64,000 nt of DNA from Plasmopara viticola (taxonomy: Eukaryota > Oomycota > Peronosporomycetes > Peronosporales > Peronosporaceae), in assembly GCA_001695595.3 (NCBI GenBank), contig MBPM02000066.1, forward strand, positions 62,001 through 126,000, read 5' to 3'. Below are positions 45,090 to 56,849 of this stretch, piece after piece. A program made the position numbers and the translations under genes. How positions within the stretch are numbered: position 1 is the stretch's first letter; each line of letters begins with the position of its first letter. The notes under the pieces are model-generated. The model worked only from the letters and a program-made list of their open reading frames with translations. It searched no databases and was not told the origin of the DNA.

Positions 45090-48000
45090 GAAAAGTCTCT
45101 TGAAACTCAGTTGGTTTTACATCCTGTGAAACTTAAAAGTCAAACAAGTCCGTTCGCTGCGAATGCATTGACACATCGTGCTTCGTATCATAAAGCGTCA
45201 TAGCCAACTCTTAAAGAGTGTTGATGGTTCTCAACAAAGTCATCTTATCGCCAACCAGCTCCGGACACAAAGCATAGTACTTCACAAATTAATCAGACGA
45301 CCTTCATCTTCATTCGGATCAAGACCCAGACCCTTTACTAGGTCTTTCACGTTGCTTGACTTGTCTACCCACTCCACCTTTTTCTCCTCATGCGTATACT
45401 CCTCCAGGCTATTGATCAGAGAATCCACGTTAATACTTTCAGAATTCTTTAAAATGTCAGCACACTGGGATGGAAAAGTTAGATTAACTACTGTCGATCG
45501 CCCAACTTGGTATTCATAACGATTTAAGACGTCTGCGTCACGTAGATTTAGCTTTAAGAAATCAAAAAACTTCGCTTGGTTTGCTTCCAGCATCTGACCA
45601 AACCTTAAGCAGCACTCCAAGAACTTGCCCCTTGACTGATTCTAATTCTAAATTAGACGAATGCACGAGAGCTCGCGCCACAGTTTTATCGTGCTTACGC
45701 AAGACACCATACAATTCTATCGCTTCGTTCGGGTATGCCGCACTAAAATCATCTACGTCCCTCGCCGACGTAAACAGTCGCGGCTGAAGCTCTTCATGAA
45801 TCTTGTCGAGTCCTAGCGACTTAAAAACTTCGTGCGGGCTTTTCTTGTTCTCGAGCCACAGCTTTGATCGATCTTCCTCAAGCTTTACAGCGATATTCAA
45901 ATACTTCTTGTCGAGCTTGGCCGCTTTAAGCACCATGGACGCAATATCACCTTTTGAGTTATGGGTGAGGAAAGTGAACACATTCTCTTGATTAGTAGGG
46001 TTGTTCTGATTAAACTTCTCAACATGTTCGAAAACCGCCGTAAATAGCGAGACATAATCCTTCGTTTTTAATTTTTTCGATCCATTTCTTGTCAGAAGAA
46101 AGGCCATCATTCTCAATACAAGTTGTGTATGCGTTCAAAAGTCGCTTTTTCTACTTGTGATTTTCAAAAGTTGTGAGCTGCGTCGTCATAAGTCATTGTA
46201 CCAGTGCCGAAACAGCATGGCCTGCAATCGTTTGGCATTATTAAGGCATTGCGCATCTATGTTGGTGGCATATATAGCCAAGTCGACCTCATTGAAGAGG
46301 GGCATCAGTAGCGAGATCGGGTCAAACAAAGAGTCTAGATGATGCTTGTTGTAAATGCCACAAAAATTGACCCACTTGTACAACATAACGAGGCCTTGAG
46401 ATTCAATGTCCAAAATGACTCGGCGATTATCTAGCGCCCAGCCAAAACTGAATTAGCTGGTCGCCAAGGAGCGTGACCATCTCTTTTGTACTCGGAATTG
46501 ATTCAGCTGCTTGAATTAGCATCGACGCCTTATGGTCTCCATAACAAGCAGTCAGTGCGGCAAGCAAGCTCAACTGCTTCGCCGGTTTTTTTATTAGAGT
46601 CGCGAATGTGAGAGACAAAAGCAGCCAATTCTGACCCGGTTTTCGAGACCTTGTCTTCGAGATCATCAGTAGACAATGCAAGCTCCTTACGAATCAATGT
46701 GGCGTAGTACTTGCCGAACTTCGCCAGCAATGAAGTAAAAGTGTCTTTCTTTTCTACGTCCAAATGTTTCTAACGCCGGAATTCAAACTCTGGATGATGT
46801 TTGCTGTATATGTCAAAGAACTTGGCACAACTAGTGACGAAACGCAAGCTCTTAGAGCCAGAAAACAAGAGCTCAACGACTTCTCCCACCGTTTTCTTTT
46901 CGTTCACCCAATGTTGAAATTGCTCAACCTCAACAAGCTCGGCAGAAGCAAGAGTGTGCGGGACCAACATGGCTTCGTCAATCATTTTCACCACAGCTTT
47001 GTCGCCAAATATTGTATAGAGTAACGCAAACAAGCTCATTTTAGAAGTAGGGTTATGCACGTTATACGAGTGAACGTGACCATCAAACAGAGAAAACAAT
47101 TTGCCGTAATTCAAATCAGACGTTGAAGGCACAACCAGCGCTGTCTTGTGCTTCATATTTTCGACAAATCTATCGAATTTATCCAAAAGTGGAGCAAAAG
47201 TGGAACTCGACGCTTCGTTCACTCCAAGCAGCTTTTCAAGTGCTTTACGAGTCATCAAATTATTGAACCAGTGTAATAACAGCATATCTTCCAGCCGCTT
47301 GGCATCGTCGGAGTTTTTCGACGTTGCTTCGAGAACAATTTTGGCTACCGTGGCGTCTGTATAGAGCCTTTTCAATAATGCAATCGGATCAAATGATGAG
47401 TCTGGGTAACGCTTGTAGAAATTTCCAAAAAACTCGACCAATTTGTGGACCAGAGATGGGCTTTTAGGCTTAAAGTCCAACAGATCAACAACTTTGGCTG
47501 GGAATTTCTTAGCATCTTCCCAGAACTTAAACTGCTCGGCCTCAACAAGCTCGGCAGAAGCAAGAGCGTCCGGGTTTAACTTGGCTTCGTCAATCATTTT
47601 GACCACAGTTTTATCACCATAAATTCTGTGCAGTAACGCAAACAAGCTTACTTGTGTAGCAGGATTATGCTCGTTATACGAGCGAACGTAAGCATCGTAA
47701 AGATAAAACAAATTGCCGTGATTCTGGATCTTGTTATCGGGAGTAAAAGGCACAACAAGTTCTGTCTTTTGCTTCAGTTTCTCGACATATCCATCAAATT
47801 TATCCAAAAGTTGAGCAAAAGTAGGTTCCGTCACTTCATTTAGCCCAAGCAGCTCCTCAAGTGCTTCACGAGTCATTAGATTATTAAACCAGTGTGTGAA
47901 CAGCACAGGTTCGAGCCGTTTGGCATTGTCTGAGCTTTTCGACGTTGCGCCTACAAGAAATGCGGCCAGCTCGTGATCCGAAAAGTGCTTTTCCAATAAG

Positions 48001-51000
48001 TTGATTGGGTCGAATAAAGGGTTTGGGTGGTGCTTGCAGAAAACGCCCGAAAATTCTATCCACTTGTAGATAAAATGCAAGCTTTTGGTATTAAAACCCA
48101 TCAGCTCATAGATATCGATTGGATTCTTTTCCCTTTTTACCCAAAAAAGAATCTGTTCAGACTCAAGATGCTTGGCAACCTCTAGAGTCTTTGGGAACGA
48201 CTTGGCTTTGTCAATCATGGCCAACAATTTGCCATCCCCGAAGACGGCCGTGAGTAGCGCGAGCAAGCTCAATTGCTTTGTAGGGTTCTTCTCGTTGTAA
48301 GTGCGAACATACGGCATAAGCATCAATTACTGAACCGTACAGCGTTTCATCAGATTAACTTCGCTCTAATCTCAGTTTGTTGAGTATGAAAGTCTTTCCA
48401 CGCCTTGAGAATAGGAGCAAATTTGCGTTGCCCCTTTTGAATATTGAGCAGCTTTACAAATTGATTACTGGTCAACATCGAGTTAAACCAGTCTAGCAGC
48501 AGCATGTCTTGCACTCGTTCGGCATCTCTTTTGTATTCTGGCGTTGCTGCTACAACAAGCGAGGCCAGCATCTCGTCGGTAAAGTATTTTTTCAACAATT
48601 TGATCGGATTAAAATGAAGCTTTGGATTGAGCTGAATAAATCGATCAACACACTTAACCCACGTAAAGATTCTTTGGTGGCCATCACGTCCGGAAAGTAA
48701 TCGCTTGGTAAAATCGTCTGGAGTCGACTCAGAACCTACCCAGTGTTGGATTAGTTTAACTTCAAGAAGTTTTGCGGTTTTTGCAGCAACCGAATTCGAT
48801 TTTGCCGACTCGATCATAGCCAGCACCTGATGGTCTCCGAACCTAGTGATAAGGACCGCGAGCAAGCTCAAATACTTCGTAGGATTCTGTTCATTGTAGA
48901 CACTGACAAAGGTGTCGTAAGCATCGAGCAATAAGCCATCGTGAGCGCTATCGTCCGACTTAAGCCGGTAAGCCATATCTGGTGTGAGGGATTCGAAACT
49001 GGGGCCGTCCTGCAGCATTTTTAAATCAGGCAAATTGGCCATCTTGTTGCGAAATTGCTTATACGACGTATAAAGTGACTTGACAAAGTTATCGTTTAAT
49101 CCGTAATCAATAAGCTGCTTCAATACTTTTTCATTGCTTTGCATACTGTTGAACAAGTCGTGAATTACAAAGTCCTTCAATGTTCAACACCGTGCGTATT
49201 TCCTTCTTTTGCGATTGTTCTCAATAGCATCTCGATGTCGTATCGCTTGCTCAAAGTCACGATTGGATTAAACATAAACTCTCGGTGACTTTGGCGAAAT
49301 TTGTTAATAAAGTTTAACCACTTGTTGATCAACGGCAGGCTTCGAAAGTCGACATCCAACAGCTCAAAGACTTGGTCCGGCGTTTTACCGGATCTCACCC
49401 AATATTCAAACTGCTCAGCTTCAACATTCTCGGCAACTTTTGCAGTGTCGGGGTGCGTTTTGGCTGCTAAAATCATAGTCGACGCATCGCGATCACCAAA
49501 GCGAATAGTGAGTGCAGCGAGCAACCTTAGTCGTGCAAATGGCTTCAACTTGTTGTAAGAGCGAATGTAATTGTCATAGGCAGCAAACACTTTGCCGTCG
49601 TACAGGAACATGTCCCGATCTCCAGCCTTGTTCCCGGGGCGAGCAATAGGTTGTCTAACCGCTGTATTTTTTGTTTTGCACCACTCTCTGACTCGTTCTA
49701 TTATAGCTGGGGGACCTATGTCGTCGACAAAGTGCTGATAATTCTTTACCAGAGAATCGAATTTGGTGTTCTCTTCAAGTTCAGGACTAAGCAAAGTATA
49801 AAATCTCTCATGTGTCATCATCCTGTCAAACAAATTCAAGAACAGCAAATCCTTCAGGCGCAAACCACTGTTCGAGTTTTGCAGCTCTTTCAATACAATT
49901 GAGGCCAAGACATTGTCATTGTATCGTGTCGTCAAGCGTACGATCGGATCAAACCAGTGCTCAGGGCGACGCATGATAAACATATCAAAAAACTTGATCC
50001 ACTTGTCGATAAACGTCCGAGCTTGAAGAGTGGGATCCAATAGACTAAACACTTCGTCCGGACTTTTCCCTGCGTCCACCCAGTACTGAATCTGCTCATT
50101 TTCAAGTCGCGTGACCACTTCCACATTTTTCAATGATGATTTGGCCGAGTCAATCATCGCCGCCAGCTCAGAATCGCCGAAGCGAGCCGTGAGAACTGCA
50201 AGCAATCTCAGCGGCATGTTCGGATTCTTCTCGTTGTTCTTTCTGATGGACATCTCGTACGCAGCGAGCATCGAGCTATCATAGTCGCTGTTGCGGCCAA
50301 CCGTCTTGCCTGTGGCCTTTTTAGGCACACCCTCGGGTAAATTTAAAGTGCTTGCGTGCCTCATCTCCTCGCGAAATTGCTTGAATGCCACATTACAAGA
50401 GTCGACCTTGGCGAAACTTGTCCCGCGACAACCAATCAGCTTCGACACTTCGTCATCGCTCTTCAAGCTATTAAACCAGTCTAAGAACAGCAAGTTCTTT
50501 AACCGTTCTGCATCCGAATTTTTCTGCTCCTCCAGGACAATCCTGGCCAGCTGCTTGTCGCCCAAGTTAATTTTCAAAATTGCAAGTAGATCGAACGGCG
50601 GCTTTAAGTGTTGCTTCGAGAATACGTCAAAATACTGAAACAACGTGCTTATGGACTGCAGGCTTTGCGAATTGAAATCAATAAGCTTCAACACTGTGTC
50701 CGGAGACTTCTCTGCTACCCAATGTTCAATCTGCTCCGTTCAAGGAGCTTGGCCTTCGCCGCAGTTACTGGGATCGCTTTTGCAGCTCTAATTACTGAGA
50801 AAGCACCACCTTCGCCAAAACAGGCGACGAGCACAGGTAAAAGATCCAGTGTCTCAAATGGGTATGCTGAATTATAGGCGTCGACGTACTTGTCGTAAGC
50901 AATAAACACCTCGTTGTCGTGCTTAAGAGGCTTGTACTTGAACTGAGCCTTGCCCTTAGTGCTAGTAGAAGGCTGTGTAGTCATATGGTCTGTTTTCCAC

Positions 51001-51836
51001 TTCATCTTGAACTCCGCTATGATCCTCCTTAGCTCCTCAGGAGAGCTCACGCTGTCAAAGTAGTTCCCGTACGCTTCCTCTAGACGAGAAACATACAAGT
51101 TTTTTCCCTCATAGTTTTTCAGCAGCGCAGTGACGTCGTCTTTAGTCTTGAAATTGTTAAGCCAGTAGCATTTTAGATGAGTTTCTATTCGATTGATAGC
51201 GTTCGACGGAACTGCTTGCGTGGCAATCGTCTTGATCATTTGGTCGGAGAAGCGGGAGAAGAATTCATGAGTTGATAAAACTGGTGTCGTCTTTGACTGC
51301 TGGATATGACGCATATACTCATCGATGTACAGTAGCCACGTATAGGTATCAACTAGCGTAACAGCTGTGAATAAACTGCCGGTCGAATCGAGCTTCAATT
51401 CTTTGTAAACTTCATCCGGATGTTTGTTGCCTTCTAGCCACACGTGAATCCGCTGAGCAGCTTCTACCTCCTTTTCTTTCCATTTGACAAAGTACAGATC
51501 CGGTGCGCTGGCCACCAGCTTTGTCGCTTCGTCGCTGGTGCGAGCAAGGGACGTCGAGGCTACGCCGAATGTATTCTCGATATCTTCGATCACACCTCTA
51601 GCCACGGCAGAAGACATAGCATGTTTGAGGGCACCAACTTCGCCCGAGACAGGCATTCTCTCCTCGTCTTCAGCATCCATTTCAAACCTCTTACGATCGT
51701 GCCAATCGTTCGCGTCGTAATTGCCCGCCCGACTTTGGACGTCGGAGGCGACCTCAAGTGACTGAAGGACGGGGGCAGCATCAGCTACTTTCAGCAGAGC
51801 AACGGCGCCCAGTAACGTGGCGCGTAAAACACGCAT
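45090..51836 (-). pseudogene. Near full-length inverted paralogue of the giant EER/LWY effector (pseudogene)
   Basis: Read on minus from the ATG at 51,836, this copy parallels the intact gene over nearly its whole length: signal peptide, DEER at residues 57-60, first unit and nine repeats. Similarity is high, estimated by eye at 85-90% of residues. Lesions in order are a one-base loss near 50,740, a one-base loss near 49,180, and an eight-base loss giving a stop near 48,350 plus a further shift near 48,320. A deletion of roughly 140-150 bases follows near 46,765. There are frame changes near 46,590, 46,430, 46,190 and 45,565, and a stop at 45,282 with further decay to about 45,090. Surviving open pieces are 50,715-51,836 (373 codons), 49,177-50,694 (505), 48,350-49,180 (276) and 46,770-48,326 (518). 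It lies tail-to-tail with the intact gene, about 17 kb away. The first piece could still give a secreted short protein. Confidence 0.92.
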
Positions 51837-51880
51837 GGCAAATCTTCGCGTCAGTAAGAACCAATGATTGCCGTCGTGGG
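51837..51880 (-). promoter_or_regulatory. Conserved leader block of the inverted paralogue
   Basis: On minus, ACGGCAATCATTGGTTC, a TACTGACGCGAAG tract and ATTTGCC end at the ATG at 51,836. It is nearly identical to 20,853-20,890, with TCATTGG at the same distance from the start. Its preservation means that this pseudogene may still be transcribed. Confidence 0.6.
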
Positions 51881-52469
51881 ATTACAGTCGGATATTATGC
51901 TCTGTATTTGCCATGCATCTTATGATAGTATATTACGTCCCAAAGGGTTTTTAGTCCTAATTTGCATAAGAGTTTTACCATGTAGCAGTCGAGAGGCATG
52001 CCCTGGCTATGGAACGCAGGATCCCTCGATCGATCGGCGGGGCAAAATTATACATGCTAGCCACTTAATTCTGCGCTGCGGTGAGTTATGTATCTGCATA
52101 CGAACGGAGCCTGGGCAAGTAGACTCGATATTGTTATTTTATCCACTTTTCTTCGAAATAAATTGATGTTTGGGTAAAACCATTTGATGGAACCGTCTAT
52201 ACACCTCGAACAGCATTGACCAATGGGAACTTGTACGAAGTTATGCCCAGTCATAGGAAATGTATGCTATACTTCGTTGAGCTATTTGCGAATGTGGTAC
52301 GCCAGTTAGTAACTTGGTCACTGGCATGCAGGGAGATATCTGATCTTCTGATCAGCGACTGATCGTTATCTTTAGAAAACGTGCAATAGAATGCAAACCA
52401 AAGACTGGTACATTAAAGTTCATCTTACCTCTAGTTCTTAAAAAGTGATCAATTTCGCTAACAAGATTG
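51881..52469. other. Upstream flank of the inverted paralogue; no gene
   Basis: No open stretch above 100 codons with any recognisable motif. No similarity to the flank upstream of the intact gene was seen beyond the leader block. Confidence 0.45.
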
Positions 52470-53880
52470 TGGCAGGAATGTATCCTTTTATGTATCTCGT
52501 GGGTGCCTATCGTGAACCAAGAGCCGTTATCTTTTTATGATCTGACACAAAAAGCATAGCTTTGCGTAAGAATCCTTCCCAGAAAAGACATTGTTTGCAT
52601 CCGATAACAGAGAAGCCAGTATCGTCCATCACTCTTCGACTTTTATACAAAAATACGGCTTGGTCATAACAAGGGTTAATAGACACTAAAGAAGGCTACC
52701 AGTCAGCCGGGTCATCAATAATTTCAAAAAGATTACTTCGACATTTAAATGTGCCTCTGCACAATGATTTAACTCTGTGCAGAAGGCTGCGCCGACAGCA
52801 AAGACTGCGATTTCCACAAAGGCGACGTCTGCATAATGATTATGCCTGCGATGTGAGCGAAACGTCTACCGACATTCTTCTCGGTCGGTGGTCCGCAGAT
52901 ATTTCTGCCATCGAGCAGAAAATTGAAGAAGAGCGCCACGGAACATCTGACGAACATTTGCCTGCTTATTCGCTCGTAAAGCTACAAATAGGACTGAAAT
53001 AAGCCAAAAAGCTATTAAAATAGTCTTAATGCAAAAAAGGTACGCCTACAAAGGGTTTGACTTGTCGACAGCCTCTCTGGTCATGCGGAAGTCATTATTC
53101 ATAACGACCCTTTTTACTGAGGTCAACAATTTTGGGCGCCGGATGAGACAAAAGATGACAAACCTCGTTTTTTTGCTTAGCATCGTTGTCACCGTTCTAT
53201 TGGGTGACAGATTTGCGTCGCGCCTGACACCGAGTACTGACGCAAGTCGCTCTTCCGTGAGAAATTAATTTACTTTTGAGAAAGAGGGTCTGACGATGGT
53301 GTGGTGATGCACAGATGAAAAATACCCGGCAGATGCAGGTAATGGAACCTAGTAGTACACTCATATGCCTATCGTGCTGTGACGACTTTTCGATTATCAC
53401 TCTCGCGTAGTGTGGCGCGTACAAATCGATTAGGTCCGAAAAATTGCACCAGTCGCTATGTGCATCAAATATGCTAAGGATCTGATAGAAGAAAATATGC
53501 AAAAGTGGCTTGTTTCATTTTGTATTGAGATTACCTTAGATACTTCCTCGCCCTGTTAGCACGACCTAATTGGAAATTTATTTTGATATAAGTTGAACCT
53601 CTAGGGTTTTGAAGCCTAGAACCATCTACACTGTATGCAGGACTTCAAGCCCGCAAGCTTAAAATATAATTTCCTTTCCTGATAAACCAACTACAGTCGC
53701 AGGTTTTGGCTGCGATGGGAGCGTAAGCACCGAACATGAATATGAGGTCATTTAATATATGTTTGAATTTTACTTACGAAGCACTCGTTGCTTCTAAATC
53801 CAGATCGCACTGGCTATTAATTGGTCGAACTCGAGCCGCTTCGATGGCTATTTAGGATTCCAAGAATTAGAGTACTTTAC
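52470..53880 (-). pseudogene. Uncharacterised duplicated gene relic (family U, copy 2)
   Basis: This copy is similar in order to 59,990-60,910 and 61,855-61,940, and to 36,740-37,450. Its GGGTGCCTATCGTGAACCAAGAGCCGTTATC tract (about 52,500) matches 60,006-60,032. CTCGGTCGGTGGTCCGCAGATATTTCTGCC at about 52,880-52,909 matches 37,010-37,042. CGAAGCACTCGTTGCTTCT followed by GGCTATTAATTGG (about 53,777-53,824) matches 61,862-61,908. The open stretch 52,769-52,957 on minus keeps VALFFNFLLDGRNICGPPT, the best-preserved peptide of the family. It lies immediately upstream of the inverted effector pseudogene on the same strand. The family is not recognised. Confidence 0.5.
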
Positions 53881-54169
53881 AAGAAGCTATTGGCGCCCTT
53901 GAATTCCTCTTTTCTTCTCAGCGCACTTTTTATGGAAGAAACGCCTAATCTGGTGATGGAGAAATGATGCTCTTCTAACATCCTTTATACGGAAAGCAGC
54001 TTTCTGGGCGTTTGAACGTGCGCACTTGAGAATTCTTTTGGGGTCGGCTTTGGCTAGAAGGCGACGGCTACGTTTAGACAACCCATGATCCTAAGGTCCT
54101 TAAAAAGATAAAGTTTAAAGCTATGGGATATACGACTTACGAAGACGGATCGATCACTGCGCGTCTAAG
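53881..54169. other. Spacer with a short basic open stretch on minus
   Basis: A 64-codon minus-strand stretch (53,887-54,081) encodes a lysine/arginine-rich peptide beginning MSKRSRRLLAKADPKRIL. It may be the worn upstream exon or N-terminus of the family U gene, or chance. No second intact copy supports it. Confidence 0.3.
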
Positions 54170-56130
54170 TGCAATGTGTTCAATCCCGTCGTCTAATCTG
54201 TCTATACACCAACTATTTGTCTCCATGCGTAAATCTTAAGACTGTTGTTTGGATCATCAATGCGAATACCTCCGAAACTCATCTATGCTGTCCGTACGAT
54301 GGGACCAGCTTTCACAATAGAAACCATTTTTATTCTGATCAATCACTCATGTTTAATATTCATGGTGATCTGTGGTGTATGCATCACGAAATTTTAGCTT
54401 TAGGAAATTTAATACTTCGCTCGGTTTACTTTCAGTAGCTGATTAGATCAAAAACAGCACCTTTGAACCTCGCTTATGAAGTTTGTATAGGTTCTCGTCA
54501 GTCGGTCGCGCAAAAGACTGAGCCACGATTGTTCCGCGCTCACGCGCGGCGTCATACAACTCTACTACGTTATTCGGGTATATCGCACAAGAATCACCCA
54601 CGTACTTCACCAACGTTTACAGTCGTGGCTGAAGCTCATCATGCATCTTGTCTAATCCTAGCAAATTATGATCTTCGTGCGGGCTCAATTTGTTCTTGAG
54701 CCACAGATTTAGTCAACCTTCTTTCATCTTTATAGCGAGAGTCGAATGATGCTTGCTGAAGTGGACCACTTCAAGCCCCATAGTCGCAGTATAATTTACA
54801 AATAGAAGCGTATTGAAAGCAAGCAATACCCTTTTAATTGGGTTTTCCAGATCCAACCTTCACATATTATTGTAAATGTAGTAAATACCGAAAACAAGGT
54901 ATTCACTACGCTCTCTTTCACGCAAGCAGAAAGGCCGTCTTCTTGACATACGTTTCTTTTGCGTTAAGAAGTTATTTTTATATTGGCTCGAAAAGACGTG
55001 ATCCGCGTGGCGAGTTGTAATAAGTTATCAAATGATTGTACCAGTGTCCGCTTTTGTGATTTCTTGCGATTGTTTGACTCGAAGCATGCTGCTTACCGCA
55101 TCAGATGTTTAAAATTTATAGGCAAGAAAGAAATGCGAGTTTTGTTTTGTCGTGGAAGCAACCGCTTCAGGTACAGGTTAAGGAAGATACAATGTGTTAA
55201 ATATCTCTCAAAAACCTAAACCCATCCTGAACGGTGCCGGAAGATTTAAAGGAGATGCTAACGTGTTAAATCGAAGTCCCAGAAAACGGCGGTGTTTTCT
55301 TGTGCAGCTTCGTTTGTTGTATACGCAGCTGGACCGACGTCGCTGAAGAAAGGTATCAGTAGCGTTATTGGGACAAACAATAATTGGGTTGATACTTGTT
55401 GCAAGCGTTATACAGCTATAATACTTGTCTATCGTAGCAAGGCCTTGAGATTACGACATGGCTCGGCGTTTTCAAGCGTCCATTCATGCTAGTCTTTAAA
55501 AAAATGTGGATGGATTTGTTATCAATTTTGCTGCTTGAATCATCATCGACGCCTTATAGTCGCCATATTTAGGGGTGAGCGTGTCAAGCAAGCTCAAATG
55601 CTCCGTCGGGCTTTCTTTAAAAGTCACGAGTGTGAGAAGAAAAATCAGCGAAACCTGACCAGGCTTTTAGGATCTTGTCTTTGAGATCATCAGTCGACAA
55701 TGCAAGCTTCTTTCAGAGCAATGTGTCGCACTTCTCTATAATTTGCCAGCACTTAAGCAAACTTGTGTTTCTTCCTTCATTAAGGATGAGCCGCATAATA
55801 TGGTCAATATGCGTCATCATACAAATTACAAGACCCGATATAGCACAATTTTAGGTCATTTGGCATCGTCCAGAATTGCGGGAGTTGCTTTGATGGCAAG
55901 TAGCATATAATCAGCGTCAAAAAAGATATTTTTCAATGCCATTAACATAACAAATAAATGGTGCTTGCTGTATATGTCAAACGACTTTGCACAACTAAGA
56001 TTAAATGCAAGCTTTCAAGGCCAGGACATTATAGATCAACAACTTTTTCCAGCGTTTTCTGTTCGCTCAACCAGTTTTTAAAGTACTCTACTTCAACAAG
56101 TTCGACAGAAGCAAGAGTGTTTGCGGCCAA
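54170..56130 (-). pseudogene. Eroded LWY-repeat effector relic E (C-terminal half, antisense)
   Basis: The relic is colinear with 45,370-46,960. It shares TTTGTCTCCATGCGTAA (54,218), CATACAACTCTACTACGTTATTCGGGTAT (54,552-54,580), ACAGTCGTGGCTGAAGCTCATCATGCATCTTGTC-AATCCTAGC (about 54,620-54,662) and CTTCGTGCGGGCTCAATTTGTTCTTGAGCCACAG. It then shares ACGTCGCTGAAGAAAGGTATCAGTAGCG (about 55,336), TCAAGCAAGCTCAAATGCTCCGTCGGGCTTTC (about 55,585) and CAACAAGTTCGACAGAAGCAAGAGTGT (about 56,094). It covers the C-terminus back to about repeat seven. Stops in all frames. Confidence 0.8.
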
Positions 56131-56849
56131 GTGGCTTAGAAATATCTCTGTTAGAGTTTACTACGGATGAGTGTACGGCTTTTGACCCAGCCTTATTTGT
56201 AAGAGAGTACGAACGGAAAGTGCTTGTATCGTCTGCAATCACGGCAATTGAGTGGCGGTGTGATACAATTCGCCGGTCAAATTGAAATCATCACCACGAC
56301 ATATAATTTGTGGCAGTGTATGGCACATACCATTGACAAATCTTATCGCAGAAGATTTCTGTTCCTCAATATGTAAAATAATGAGTATGATTTTTCAGAC
56401 ATTATGTACACCAAGCAAAAAAATATTTCTACTACCTACACAGTCGTACTAAAAACGGTAAAATAGAGCTAAATAGTGACAAAGTTTCCTGTACCAGTCA
56501 AAAAATAGTGTACACCGCACTCCTTAGATACTATTGTAATGATGCGTGGTTACGGCCAATCCAGCATGTGCTCATCACTTCAATAACAAATGCGCCTAAG
56601 AAACTGGTCATAAAATCGACCTATCTTTCTGTATAATATTATTCCTGTCTCATGCAGATATTGCCTGGATAAGGTGTATATAATAGTCGTTGTCCGGAGG
56701 TGTAAAGCATATGTTTGGAAAGGTCCATCACGTAAAACGCGTCGGATAAAACAATAACGTTCGTAACATCATAAAAAAATTGTGAATGCCAAAAGTCGAA
56801 CAAGTTCTCCTTGTTAAGCTTTTGGGCCTATTCTTTTGAATTTTATGGT
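56131..56849. other. No recognisable gene
   Basis: AT-rich spacer between two antisense relics. No open stretch or motif was found. Confidence 0.5.

Noticed and set aside
45282..50715. Treating the frameshifts of the inverted copy as sequencing errors and calling a second intact gene
   Set aside because: One or two single-base shifts could be errors. The eight-base loss, the deletion of about 140-150 bases and the accumulating 3' lesions cannot all be.
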